In this document: positions 9,435-18,096 of the stretch, piece after piece
How the letters are laid out: the number at the start of each line of letters is the position of its first letter
Numbering within the stretch: the first letter of the stretch is position 1
DNA from: a bacterium
GTDB taxonomy: Bacteria; UBP6; UBA1177; JAKLFG01
Length of the DNA stretch: 37,013 bases
Reading direction: 5' to 3'
Assembly: GCA_022711315.1 (NCBI GenBank)
Contig: JAKLFG010000021.1
Coordinates: forward strand, 1-37,013
The notes under the pieces: generated by a model
What the model was told of the DNA's origin: nothing
Database searches by the model: none
Seen by the model: the letters and a program-made list of their open reading frames with translations, nothing else
Position numbers and translations under genes: made by a program

Positions 9435-12400
9435 CTAGCGATCGCCATACACCCGGCGTCCCGCGAGCAGGAGCAGGATGCCCAAGAGGAACGACAGGAC
9501 CATCGACGCGTTGCCCGCGTTCTCCGAACCGACGATCGAACAACCGCAACCGCCCTCTTCATCGTCACCGCCCGTCTGGCAGTTCGGATCGTTCGGGTCG
9601 GTGCAGGCCTGGAAGACCTTCGAATCTATCGGCAACGAGTAGATGGTGACCTCGCTGTCGAGCGTACCGGGCGCCTTCTTGACCTGTATGCTCCCCTTCT
9701 GGTCGCCCGACAGGTTGAAGTCGGCCTTGATGACGAGGTATTTTTCCTGATCGGCGGTGTAGGCTATCGGTGTCGTGAAGGTCAGTTTGTACTCACTCTC
9801 ACCCGACTCGGCGCTTCCTTCGCCGAGCAGGGTATCGGCGGTGCCGTCGCCGCCGTTGTCGAGCCAGACAGACACCTTTTCAAGCCCTTCGCCGAACAGC
9901 ACGCTCCCACTCGGGACCTTGAAGGTGAGCGATTTTATCGAGTTCGCCTCTTCCTTCGACTTGGTGCGCAGTTGCAGGACCGGGATGTTGGCGTTTATCT
10001 CGGCCAGCGTCGCCGGCACCGCCGGGTCCTTCGGGCCGCGGGAGAAGATGAAGGACTTACCGGTCGGCTCGAACAGGTAGAGGGCGAAATCTATCCGTTT
10101 GTTCGCGACCGTCGGCGTGCCGTCGTCATCCACATCGATGGAGGTGGCCCCTTCGATGATCGCCTTGAAGGTGGTGTTCGGGGTTATCGTCGTGCTTTCG
10201 GCCACGCTCGCGTCGCCGTGGATGACGAAATAGTGGGTCTTGTTCTCGGCGAAAGCCCTCTTGGTCGAGGGGACATCGAAATCGGCGTACCCCGACGCAA
10301 GGCTCGCGGTCTCGGCCACGACATTCTCGCCATTGTCATAGCGACCGTTCTGGTTGGCGTCCTCGACCAGTTTGAGATTCTGCAGGGTCACCGCCGTATC
10401 GCGATCGACCTTGACCTTGACCTTGACGAGGTTGAAGGTACAGGCGCTCTCCTCACTGGCGGTGGTCCCCACCATGGTGAACTGGCCGAGCGTCAGGTTG
10501 TTGGACGGGTTCGGGATGACCACATCGCCGAATGGGCTGTTCTTGCCCATCGCGTACGCTATGGCGACATTCTTGGTCGTGCAGGGGCCGCCGCCCGTAT
10601 CGGCGTCGGGAACGACATCGTCATCGGCGGGAGGCGTGTAATCGCTGACGCCGCCGCACTTGTTCATATCCATCGCCTCGCATTCGGCCGACGGGAGGCA
10701 GGTGCCGCTCTTGAGTTTGAGCGGTATCGAGGTGTTGGTCTTGTAGGGCTTCATGGCCGCGTCGGTGATGACCGCGACATTGTCGATGACCGAGGTCTTG
10801 GGCAGGTTCTCCTTCGGTTTCACCTTGAAGCGGACGAGCCGCCGGTCATGCGTACCGGGGCACTCCTCGGCCGGCAGTTCGCAGTAGTTCATCTGATCCG
10901 CGACCGTGTAGGGCTGTTTGAGCGGGAACTCGCCGCCGGGGCCGTCGGGTATCGGCGTCCAGTCGGCGCCGAGCCAGTTGCCTTTCGCATCCTCGGTTAT
11001 CTGGGAAGCGACCTCGGTGGTGCCGGGGACATAGGTCACATAGGCCGGCAGGGTGTCCTGCACCTTGACGCCGCCGACGATGTCGTCGCCCCAGTTCTGC
11101 ACCTTGATGAGATAGGTGAATTCCTGCGTGAAGCAGACCTTGCCCTCTTCCGGCGCGCAGGAGCAGAACCCCTTCTCGTCCTCGTTCGGGATGTCGTAGT
11201 TGCCGGCGCGGGTATCATGGCTCAGTATCAGGAAGTTGGTGAGCACCGCGTCCTGATTGGCGCCGAGATCGAGCGATATCTGGTCGCCGTTCTTGTAGAA
11301 ATGGGCGGCCCATTTCTCCTCGGCGGCGTCGATATAGAAGGTGTCAACATCTATGGCGTATTCCATCTGGTCGGTCAGGATATTGGGCGGCGTCCCGCCG
11401 ATGCAGGTCTCGCCCGAAGTGGCGTCAAACCCGAACTCCGAGGATATCGAGTTGAATATCTCGGTGTAATAGAACGGCGTACTCCGCGTCCCGTAGAGTA
11501 TAGACTGATCGAGGAAGTTGCAGGTGTTGAACAGTTGCTCGTAGCCGGCACCGGCGCCGCGTATCCGGAGCGATTCGGGGACGAGACTGCCGCCCGAAGC
11601 GGTATTGGTGTTCACGAGCCGCGGGTCGCCCTCGTTGACCATCAGGGTGAGCCGGATGGAGGGCTTGTCGGGGAACTGGAACCCGGTGATATCGATGATG
11701 GAGTTCTTGTGGAAATAGCGGTAGAAGCCGTCGTACAGGTAAAGTTTCTTCGGGGTGACCTCTTCCGAAACGAACACGAGGACGATGGCCCAACTCGACA
11801 CCATGGTCGAATTGTCCTTGTAGGCCGCGTCGGCGGTGCACTCAAGGCCCGAAACGGTGTAGTCCCCGTAGAGCGACAGCCCGTCGACCGAGCCGTCCGA
11901 TATCTCGAGCGAACGGCCACGCTCCTGCAGTTCCTTGAAAAAGTCGGTCACCTCGACGCGGTAGGTGAAAAAGCCGCGTTCGACGGTCTCGTTCTCGATG
12001 ATGGATTCGAACTCGAAATCCTGCTTGTCGGTCAGTTTCGACTGGCGACCGATCACATCGAGCCCGCTGTTCATCGCCGGGTTATCGTTGTGCGCGAAAT
12101 CGAGCCGTATCTGGTTGTCGGTGAAGTCGGTGAGTTTGAGCGTCGGCTGGGCGCCGGTCCAGACGATGAAGGCGCGATCTATCGTCGCATCCAGCGGGAA
12201 CTTGGTCATGTCGAGCGTGTAGGTGCTCTGGTCGAGACACGCGTCGGCCTGCGGGTTGTAATTCACCCCGGTCCCGTCGTCCCCGGTGTTCAGGTTGGCA
12301 AGTAGCGATTTGAACATGACATGGTAACTGTAGGCGCCGTCCTCCCATTTGAGGTCCTGTCCCTTGAACACGGCGACATTGGGGCCGATCTCCTTGGCCC

Positions 12401-12458
12401 CCGCCACGCCGGCGAGCAGGATGAAAAGAACGAAGAAGGCCGAACGAAAGCCGCTCAT
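9435..12458 (-). CDS. Large DUF11 surface protein with CxC/TM/Arg tail (paralogue 3)
   Basis: 1,007 residues from the ATG at 12458, with a GAGGTG site 4 nt upstream. The signal peptide (1-21, cleaved near GVAGA) is followed by IGPNVAVFKG...WEDG. It keeps the SSWAIVLVF block (about 221), the NQD...NFLILSHDT block (401-416), the DUF11-type domain (about 447-575, VQNWGDDIVGGVKVQD) and two acidic loops (DANQNGRYDNGE at 700-711, DNGGDGTAD at 867-875). In place of the compact Cys module of its neighbours it has an Asp/Pro-rich linker (about 604-624) with fewer cysteines. The tail is GCGCSIV, a helix and RRVYGDR. It is 67-68 nt from each neighbour, consistent with co-transcription. Function is unknown; it is predicted to be surface-anchored. 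Confidence 0.88.
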   Translation of the reverse strand: MSGFRSAFFVLFILLAGVAGAKEIGPNVAVFKGQDLKWEDGAYSYHVMFKSLLANLNTGDDGTGVNYNPQADACLDQSTYTLDMTKFPLDATIDRAFIVWTGAQPTLKLTDFTDNQIRLDFAHNDNPAMNSGLDVIGRQSKLTDKQDFEFESIIENETVERGFFTYRVEVTDFFKELQERGRSLEISDGSVDGLSLYGDYTVSGLECTADAAYKDNSTMVSSWAIVLVFVSEEVTPKKLYLYDGFYRYFHKNSIIDITGFQFPDKPSIRLTLMVNEGDPRLVNTNTASGGSLVPESLRIRGAGAGYEQLFNTCNFLDQSILYGTRSTPFYYTEIFNSISSEFGFDATSGETCIGGTPPNILTDQMEYAIDVDTFYIDAAEEKWAAHFYKNGDQISLDLGANQDAVLTNFLILSHDTRAGNYDIPNEDEKGFCSCAPEEGKVCFTQEFTYLIKVQNWGDDIVGGVKVQDTLPAYVTYVPGTTEVASQITEDAKGNWLGADWTPIPDGPGGEFPLKQPYTVADQMNYCELPAEECPGTHDRRLVRFKVKPKENLPKTSVIDNVAVITDAAMKPYKTNTSIPLKLKSGTCLPSAECEAMDMNKCGGVSDYTPPADDDVVPDADTGGGPCTTKNVAIAYAMGKNSPFGDVVIPNPSNNLTLGQFTMVGTTASEESACTFNLVKVKVKVDRDTAVTLQNLKLVEDANQNGRYDNGENVVAETASLASGYADFDVPSTKRAFAENKTHYFVIHGDASVAESTTITPNTTFKAIIEGATSIDVDDDGTPTVANKRIDFALYLFEPTGKSFIFSRGPKDPAVPATLAEINANIPVLQLRTKSKEEANSIKSLTFKVPSGSVLFGEGLEKVSVWLDNGGDGTADTLLGEGSAESGESEYKLTFTTPIAYTADQEKYLVIKADFNLSGDQKGSIQVKKAPGTLDSEVTIYSLPIDSKVFQACTDPNDPNCQTGGDDEEGGCGCSIVGSENAGNASMVLSFLLGILLLLAGRRVYGDR

Positions 12459-12525
12459 GTGACACCTCTTTTTTGGCTATGTTGGGTAGTATGGTCCGTC
12501 ATCGGAAAGAACATGCCGGTCCCGC

Positions 12526-15500
12526 CTAGGCCGTCGTGCGGCGACGCAGGAACGGGAACAGGGCCGCGAGAGCCGCCGCGAGCAGGACGATCCACGCCGG
12601 CGGTTCATCGCCCTCTCCGGCGATGAGCGAGCAGTCGCAGGACGAGGGGGCGGGCGGCACGATGTCGCCGTCGGTCGGTTGGACATCGTCGGAGGGGTAG
12701 AACTCCTTCGACGACACCGCGAGGCCTTCGACCTTCTTGCTGGTGTTATCCATGATGACCGCGCCTTTCCTGATGACTATCTTGGCCCGCTCGGTCCCGT
12801 CAAGTTTGATGTTGAGCGTGCTCTGGAATATGAGGAACATCTCCTCGCCGACATCGTAGTCGAGCCGGGTCTCTATGTCGTCGCCCTCAAAGGTGACCTC
12901 GTCGTCCTCCTCGAAGGTCGATATCTTCTGGATGAGGTCGTCGGAGATACCGTCGCCGTTGGTATCGACATACAGCGATATATCCTTGATGCCCTGACCG
13001 AACCGGGCGTACCCCTCCTGCGTAGGAACGGTCACCGTGATGCGCTTTATCTTGTTGGCAAGATCGAGCGCCTTGGTGCGGACCTGAAGCATCGGGATGT
13101 CGCGGTTGAGTTCGTTCATCGGCGGCACCGACGGGTCGTTCATTCCCTTGGTGACGATGAAGTAGTTGTCGGTCGGCTCGACCTGGAACGACGCGAAATC
13201 TATCGTGCCACCGTCGGGCCTCGCGTCGCCGGCGTCCTCGAACAGGAAACTGTTCTTGTTCGCGATGGTGAGATGCATCGAGGCGGCGGCCGGGACCTTG
13301 GTGATGTTATAGCCGAGATCGCCCGTTACGATGAAGTGGTGTATCTCGGTGCCGGTGAACAGACGGGCCGCCCCCTCGGGGATGGCGAACAGGACGCTGG
13401 CGGCCTCCGGGGTCGGGACATTGATGAGCACCGGGTCGTCGGCATCGGCGACGCCGTCGCCGTCCTTGTCGTGTATCAGTGAAAGATTGGTCACCGCCAC
13501 CTGCGTGTCGTCTTTTTTGATATCCATGCGCACCGAGACGAAGTTGTAAAATTTCGTCTGACCGCAGTTCTCGGCTTGCAGTTTGAACTGACCCAGCGTC
13601 AGGCCGGTCGTTCCCTTGGGCACGATGATGGGACTGTCGCCGCTGTCAGGGGAGTTGATGCCGACCGCGTAGGAGACTTTGGCGCTGGTGCACCAACTAC
13701 TCGTGTCGGCCTCACAGACATAGGTGGTCATGTTACAAACCAGCCCATCGGGACAGGGCTTGTTCTCATCGCACTGACGATTATCGCCATAACAATCGAC
13801 TTTTTTCGGTTCGGGGCAGGTCTCGAGCGGCTGACAGGTGCCGCGGTAGAGTTTCAGTTCGAGATTTCGGTTACTGCGATAGGTCTCGGCGCTCGCCTCC
13901 TCTTTGATGATGGCGATATTGGGAATGACCTCGTTCTTGGGGAGTTTTTTCGGTTTTACCTTGAAGCGCAGGAGCCGCGTGTCGGTACAGGTCCAAGTCG
14001 CCTGATTGCAGGTGTTCATCTGGTCGGCCACCTTGTATCCGGCGCCCGAAAGAGGGAATTTAGTATTGGGATTGTCACCGCTACCGGCAAGATCGGGTAT
14101 CGTCGTCCAGTCGGTGCCGTTACCGTTATCATCGAACAAGGTCGCCATCTCGGTGGAGCCGGGGATGTATTCCACCCGGTTGTCGAGATCGTCCACCACG
14201 ATGACATTCTTGGCGACATTGGTCCCCCAGTTCTGGACGCGAACGAGGTAGAACATCGGGTAGCCGCCCGATTCGGTGACGCAGTAGGCATCCTCCGGGT
14301 CCTCGGCCTTGCGGCAGGAGCAGTAGTGCTTCTCGCGGTCGTACGGGAAGTTTATCTGCGCCTCTTCCGGGATATCGAACGCGGGCGATTTCGTGTCGAC
14401 CGACACGACGAGGTAGTTCATCAGGATGGCGTCCTGATTGACCGATATCCGGACATCGAAGTTGGTGCCGTCGAGTTTCAGGTGCTCCTGCAGGTTGATA
14501 TCCTCCTCGGCGTCGAGCAGGAAGGTGTCGTTGTCTATGCCGAAGTAGTCGGGACCGTTCGCCACGCCGCTGACGCACATAAGCTCCCCCTCCCAGCCGA
14601 TGATGGAGGAACGGGAGTTGTATATCTCGAAACTCATGTCCGCGAGCGGGTTGCATTCATTGGTGAGTTGGTAGGTGCTCATCGCCTCGGGACCTTTGAT
14701 ATAGATAAGTTCGGGCGGCAGTTCCGCCTTCACGAGCGCCGGGTCACCCTCGGCGATGTTGGTGGTGATACGAAGCACCGGATTCTTGGGGAGGATGAAA
14801 CCCGACACATTGGCGGTGGTCGTTTCGCCCTGTGCCCACGCGAACCCGGGATAGAGATATATCTTCTTGGAACGGACCGCTCCCGATTTGTACACGAGGA
14901 AGATGGACCAGTTGGCGACCATCGTGGTGCGGCACTTGTAGTAATCGTGGTCGGTGCAATCGAGCCCGCTCACGGTGTACTTGCCGAACATCGCAAGACC
15001 GTCCTTGAGCGGGTTGCCCGACGCAAGGTTGTCGTCCCGTATCTTTGCAAAGAAGTCGGTGATGTCCTTGCGGTAGGTAAAATACGCGACCTCGCCAGTG
15101 GTGCTCGTCCCGGGGCTGTCGGGCGAACAGCCGGTCGTCACGCCGTCCTTGGGAGAGAATTTAACGCTCTGGAACGCGAAGGCATCGGAGGTGTCGCCCA
15201 GCATCTTCGCCGTATCGCCGACGATGATGTCGTTCTCCCAGGTATAGCCGGCGTCATCCCGAACGAATTTCAGGTGGACCTGATTGTCGGTCGCCGCCGA
15301 GAAATTGTCGGGGTGGACCGCGCTCATCCAGACGATGTATGCTTCAACGAGCACCGCGTCATCGGGGAGATGCAAGCCGCTCAGGTCGAACGAACTTTCA
15401 AGGATGCAGGTGTCGCCCTGTCGGTTCGAGGTCTCGTTGCTCAAGGTTATCTGGTCGTCGACAAGCGAGTTGAACATCACGACGAAATCGTTGCCGCCCT

Positions 15501-15615
15501 CTTCCCACCCCTTGTAGGGCGTCCCGCCGAGCATCGTGCCTTCCGCGGCCTGCGCCGCCACGAACGGAAGGACAAAAAGGAATACGATAACAGCCGCCTT
15601 AAGAACCGCTCTCAT
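12526..15615 (-). CDS. Large DUF11 surface protein with CxC/TM/Arg tail (paralogue 4, first of array)
   Basis: 1,029 residues from the ATG at 15615, which has a strong AAGGAGG site; 42 extra in-frame codons upstream lack signal character. The signal peptide (1-22) ends near AQA-A. It is the most divergent copy: the IGPxVxV motif is missing, but KGWEEG...FVVMFNSLV remains. Shared blocks are ANWSIFLVY (about 234), the NQDAILMNYLVVSVDT block (393-408) and the DUF11-type domain (about 453-590, VQNWGTNVAKNV, YIPGSTEMAT). A Cys-rich module spans 594-642. Acidic loops are DKDGDGVADADD (716-727) and DTNGDGISDD (884-893). The tail is SCDCSLI, a helix and FLRRRTTA. It is the promoter-proximal gene of the array, 75-95 nt below the promoter at 15713-15741. 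Confidence 0.88.
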   Translation of the reverse strand: MRAVLKAAVIVFLFVLPFVAAQAAEGTMLGGTPYKGWEEGGNDFVVMFNSLVDDQITLSNETSNRQGDTCILESSFDLSGLHLPDDAVLVEAYIVWMSAVHPDNFSAATDNQVHLKFVRDDAGYTWENDIIVGDTAKMLGDTSDAFAFQSVKFSPKDGVTTGCSPDSPGTSTTGEVAYFTYRKDITDFFAKIRDDNLASGNPLKDGLAMFGKYTVSGLDCTDHDYYKCRTTMVANWSIFLVYKSGAVRSKKIYLYPGFAWAQGETTTANVSGFILPKNPVLRITTNIAEGDPALVKAELPPELIYIKGPEAMSTYQLTNECNPLADMSFEIYNSRSSIIGWEGELMCVSGVANGPDYFGIDNDTFLLDAEEDINLQEHLKLDGTNFDVRISVNQDAILMNYLVVSVDTKSPAFDIPEEAQINFPYDREKHYCSCRKAEDPEDAYCVTESGGYPMFYLVRVQNWGTNVAKNVIVVDDLDNRVEYIPGSTEMATLFDDNGNGTDWTTIPDLAGSGDNPNTKFPLSGAGYKVADQMNTCNQATWTCTDTRLLRFKVKPKKLPKNEVIPNIAIIKEEASAETYRSNRNLELKLYRGTCQPLETCPEPKKVDCYGDNRQCDENKPCPDGLVCNMTTYVCEADTSSWCTSAKVSYAVGINSPDSGDSPIIVPKGTTGLTLGQFKLQAENCGQTKFYNFVSVRMDIKKDDTQVAVTNLSLIHDKDGDGVADADDPVLINVPTPEAASVLFAIPEGAARLFTGTEIHHFIVTGDLGYNITKVPAAASMHLTIANKNSFLFEDAGDARPDGGTIDFASFQVEPTDNYFIVTKGMNDPSVPPMNELNRDIPMLQVRTKALDLANKIKRITVTVPTQEGYARFGQGIKDISLYVDTNGDGISDDLIQKISTFEEDDEVTFEGDDIETRLDYDVGEEMFLIFQSTLNIKLDGTERAKIVIRKGAVIMDNTSKKVEGLAVSSKEFYPSDDVQPTDGDIVPPAPSSCDCSLIAGEGDEPPAWIVLLAAALAALFPFLRRRTTA

Positions 15616-15712
15616 GGGAACCTCCTTGCTTGTCGCTATAGAACCATCAATCCTCGATCGTTTCATCTGTTCGAACCGTATGTCTACACTGTCTGTCGTC
15701 CACCGAATCCGT

Positions 15713-15741
15713 ATTAAAGCACCACAACAACAATAAATCAA
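15713..15741 (-). promoter_or_regulatory. Putative sigma-70 promoter with extended -10 for the surface-protein array
   Basis: Reading leftwards, TTGATT (15741-15736) and TTTAAT (15718-15713) are separated by 17 nt, with TG one base upstream of the -10 (extended -10). Matches to consensus are 4/6 and 5/6. It lies between the transporter stop and the first paralogue, giving a 5' leader of about 90 nt. No other strong promoter is visible inside the array before the PEGA gene. Confidence 0.6.
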
Positions 15742-15759
15742 GAGAAAAATAGGAGATTT

Positions 15760-17028
15760 TTATTCAATCAACGGTCCGGAAGCGACCGGTTCCCGCACCG
15801 AAAGGAGGAACCCGGCGCCGATGATGAAAAGGAACGCTATCGGGACGACCCCCCAGCGCGAATGCCCCGCGAGACTGGCAACGACCCCCATCAGGAACGG
15901 GCCCATGATGGCGGCGAACCGCCCCATGATGTTGAAAAGACCGAAGAACTCTGCCGATCGGTCGGCGGGGATGAGCCGCGCGAAGAGCGACCGGCTGAGC
16001 GCCTGCACCCCCCCCATCGAGGTGGCGACGAGGAACGAAAGCACCCAGAAGAGGACGGCGCGCCCGGTCGGACCCGCCACATCGGGGAGAAAGAAGGCGA
16101 TAAGCGTGATGAGGAGATAGACCGCTATCGCCGTCAGTATGAGCGGTCGGGCGCTGTAACGGGTCGCGTACCGGCCGTATAGTATCGCACAGGGGAACGC
16201 GACGATCTGGATCATCAGTATCGCTCCGACGAGCGTGCCGGCGCCAAGTCCCGCATCCACCCCGTAGGCGGCCGCCATCGCGATGATAGTGTCCACGCCG
16301 TCGATGTAGAAGAAATAGGCGATGAGGAACAGGAACGCGTCGCGCCGTCGTCGCGCGGTCCGCAGGGTCCGCAGGAGTTGTTCGAGACTGCGACGGAGCG
16401 GTCGCGCCGAGCGGGGCCGCGCATAGCGCTGGCCGACATGGCGAAGCATCGGAACGGTGAAGAGCGCCCACCAGAGCGCCGACAGGAGGAACCCGGCCCG
16501 CGCGATGTGTGGCGGTATCCCCTCCCCGCCCGTGGCGAACAGCCAGACGACGAGCGCGAGGAACGGCACGGTGCCGCCGATGTAGCCGTACGCATAGCCC
16601 CGCGAGGAGACATCGTGCATCCGTTTCGGCGCGGACACATCGACGAGGAACGAATCGTAAAAGAATGACGAGCCGCCCCAGCCGATGCGCGACAGCACGA
16701 AGATGCCGAGCGCCCAGAGCCACGCCCCCTCCAGGGGGATCGCGAGCAACGCCGTGGCGACGACGCCGACAAGGAAGAACAGCGCGAACAGTGGCTTCTT
16801 GCCGCCCCGCATGTCCGCAAGCGGCCCGAGAAGCGGCGAGATGAGCGCGAGGACAAGCGCGGCCCCCGCGTTCGCGTAGCCCCAGTAGGCGGTCGCGTCG
16901 GCAGGCGGGAGCGTCAAGGCGACGGTGCCTTTGAAATAGAGCGGGAACATCACCGTGACGACGATGAGCGAATAGGCGGAGTTCCCCGCATCATAGAGGA
17001 CCCAACTGCGCTCCTCGCGGGAAAGCAT
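15760..17028 (-). CDS. UMF1/Atg22-like major facilitator transporter
   Basis: 422 residues from the ATG at 17028, 2 nt after the epimerase stop; a GTG start 30 nt earlier is possible. About twelve hydrophobic helices cover the whole length. The N-terminal LYDAGNSAYSLIVVTVMFPLYF and the loop around DSFLVDVSAPKRMHDVSSRGYA are typical of the UMF1 (Atg22-type) branch of the major facilitator superfamily. Yeast Atg22 exports amino acids from the vacuole; the substrates of bacterial members are generally not known. The gene is last in the run that starts with the small membrane protein at 24232, and the array promoter begins just beyond it. It is an inner-membrane transporter of unknown substrate. 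Confidence 0.85.
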   Translation of the reverse strand: MLSREERSWVLYDAGNSAYSLIVVTVMFPLYFKGTVALTLPPADATAYWGYANAGAALVLALISPLLGPLADMRGGKKPLFALFFLVGVVATALLAIPLEGAWLWALGIFVLSRIGWGGSSFFYDSFLVDVSAPKRMHDVSSRGYAYGYIGGTVPFLALVVWLFATGGEGIPPHIARAGFLLSALWWALFTVPMLRHVGQRYARPRSARPLRRSLEQLLRTLRTARRRRDAFLFLIAYFFYIDGVDTIIAMAAAYGVDAGLGAGTLVGAILMIQIVAFPCAILYGRYATRYSARPLILTAIAVYLLITLIAFFLPDVAGPTGRAVLFWVLSFLVATSMGGVQALSRSLFARLIPADRSAEFFGLFNIMGRFAAIMGPFLMGVVASLAGHSRWGVVPIAFLFIIGAGFLLSVREPVASGPLIE

Positions 17029-17030
17029 CG

Positions 17031-18083
17031 TCAGCGGCCGTAGTAGGCGCGGTACCACGCGACGAACCGCCGGACCCCCTCCCCGATGTCGGTGGCGGGA
17101 CGATACCCGGTGTCGCGGGTGAGGTCGGACACATCGGCGTAGGTGGCGGGCACATCGCCCGGCTGGAGCGGCAGCAGTTCACGGGTCGCCTTTTTGCCGA
17201 GCGCCTGCTCTATCGCTTCGATGAAGTCGGTCAGTTTCACCGGCGCGCTGTTGCCGATGTTGTAGAGACGGTACGGAGCGCGCGACGAGGCCGGGTCGGG
17301 CCGCGCGCCGTCCCACGACGGATCGCCGGCAGGCGGTCGGTCGATGACTCGCACCACCCCCTCGACGATGTCGTCGATGTAGGTGAAGTCGCGTTGCATG
17401 TTCCCGTGGTTGAAGACCGCTATCGGCCGCCCCGCGAGTATCGCGTCGGTGTAGAGGAACAGCGCCATGTCGGGTCGCCCCCACGGACCGTACACGGTGA
17501 AAAAGCGCAGGCCGGTCGTCGGCAGGCCGTACAGGTGGCTGTAAGTATGCGCCATCAGTTCGTTCGCCTTTTTGGTCGCCGCGTAGAGACTTACCGGGTG
17601 GTCCACCGCATGCGAGGTCGAGAAGGGCATCGCCGTGTTGAGCCCGTACACGCTCGAACTCGAGGCATACACGAGATGCCGCACCGGATGATGGCGGCAG
17701 TTCTCGAGGATATTCATGAAGCCGACGAGGTTGGCCTCGATGTAGGCGTGCGGGTTCTCCAGCGAATAGCGGACCCCCGCCTGCGCCGCAAGGTGGCAGA
17801 CGACATCGAACTTCTCGCGCTCGAACAGAGCGGTCAGGGCGTCGCGGTCCTCAAGTTTCAACTGGATGAAGCGATAGTTCGGGAACTTCGCGCTCTGCGC
17901 GATCTCGCCGTGTCTCGCCGCGTCGCGCGCGATGCCGCTCTCGGCGAGCCGCCCGTACTTGAGCGTCACATCGTAGTAGTCGTTGACGCTGTCGAGCCCC
18001 ACCACCGTGTCGCCGCGGCCAAGGAGCCGCCGGGCGGTGTGGGACCCGATGAATCCGGCGGTGCCGGTGACGAGTATCTTCAT
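17031..18083 (-). CDS. NAD-dependent sugar-nucleotide epimerase, UDP-glucuronate 4-epimerase-like
   Basis: 350 residues; ATG at 18083 with GGGAGG upstream and 13 nt from the cyclase stop. It is an extended short-chain dehydrogenase/reductase with a Rossmann motif GTAGFIG (residues 7-13), a catalytic YAATK (Y167, K171) and a serine-rich segment before it (SSSSVYG, 141-147). The N-terminal [18 protein letters not shown] is characteristic of the CapI/LspL branch, which converts UDP-glucuronate to UDP-galacturonate for capsule or lipopolysaccharide. UDP-glucose or GDP-mannose epimerase functions are less likely. It is cytoplasmic. Its neighbours (diguanylate cyclase, transporter) fit an envelope or exopolysaccharide role, but no polymerase is adjacent. 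Confidence 0.85.
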   Translation of the reverse strand: MKILVTGTAGFIGSHTARRLLGRGDTVVGLDSVNDYYDVTLKYGRLAESGIARDAARHGEIAQSAKFPNYRFIQLKLEDRDALTALFEREKFDVVCHLAAQAGVRYSLENPHAYIEANLVGFMNILENCRHHPVRHLVYASSSSVYGLNTAMPFSTSHAVDHPVSLYAATKKANELMAHTYSHLYGLPTTGLRFFTVYGPWGRPDMALFLYTDAILAGRPIAVFNHGNMQRDFTYIDDIVEGVVRVIDRPPAGDPSWDGARPDPASSRAPYRLYNIGNSAPVKLTDFIEAIEQALGKKATRELLPLQPGDVPATYADVSDLTRDTGYRPATDIGEGVRRFVAWYRAYYGR

Positions 18084-18096
18084 GCTGACCTCCCGC

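Larger units (their letters stand above)
3139..15615 (-). repeat. Tandem array of four diverged paralogous genes
   Basis: Four genes of 1,008-1,043 codons in the same orientation share domain order and many short motifs, but are strongly diverged in protein sequence. I saw no long stretch of DNA identity between copies. Intergenic gaps are 67, 68 and 69 nt, and their sequences are not alike. The pattern indicates old tandem duplication followed by divergence, with spacing retained. Confidence 0.85.

Noticed and set aside
3139..15615. Array as a recombining phase-variable cassette system
   Set aside because: I saw no long identical DNA stretches between the copies, no inverted repeats, and no recombinase gene in the window.
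3649..15717. Very long plus-strand open frames opposite the surface genes (860, 957, 975 and 713 codons)
   Set aside because: They mirror the minus-strand genes codon for codon and have no signal peptide, domain or ribosome-binding logic. They arise because the true genes almost never use TTA, CTA or TCA codons. The minus-strand frames have signals, domains and ordered tails.
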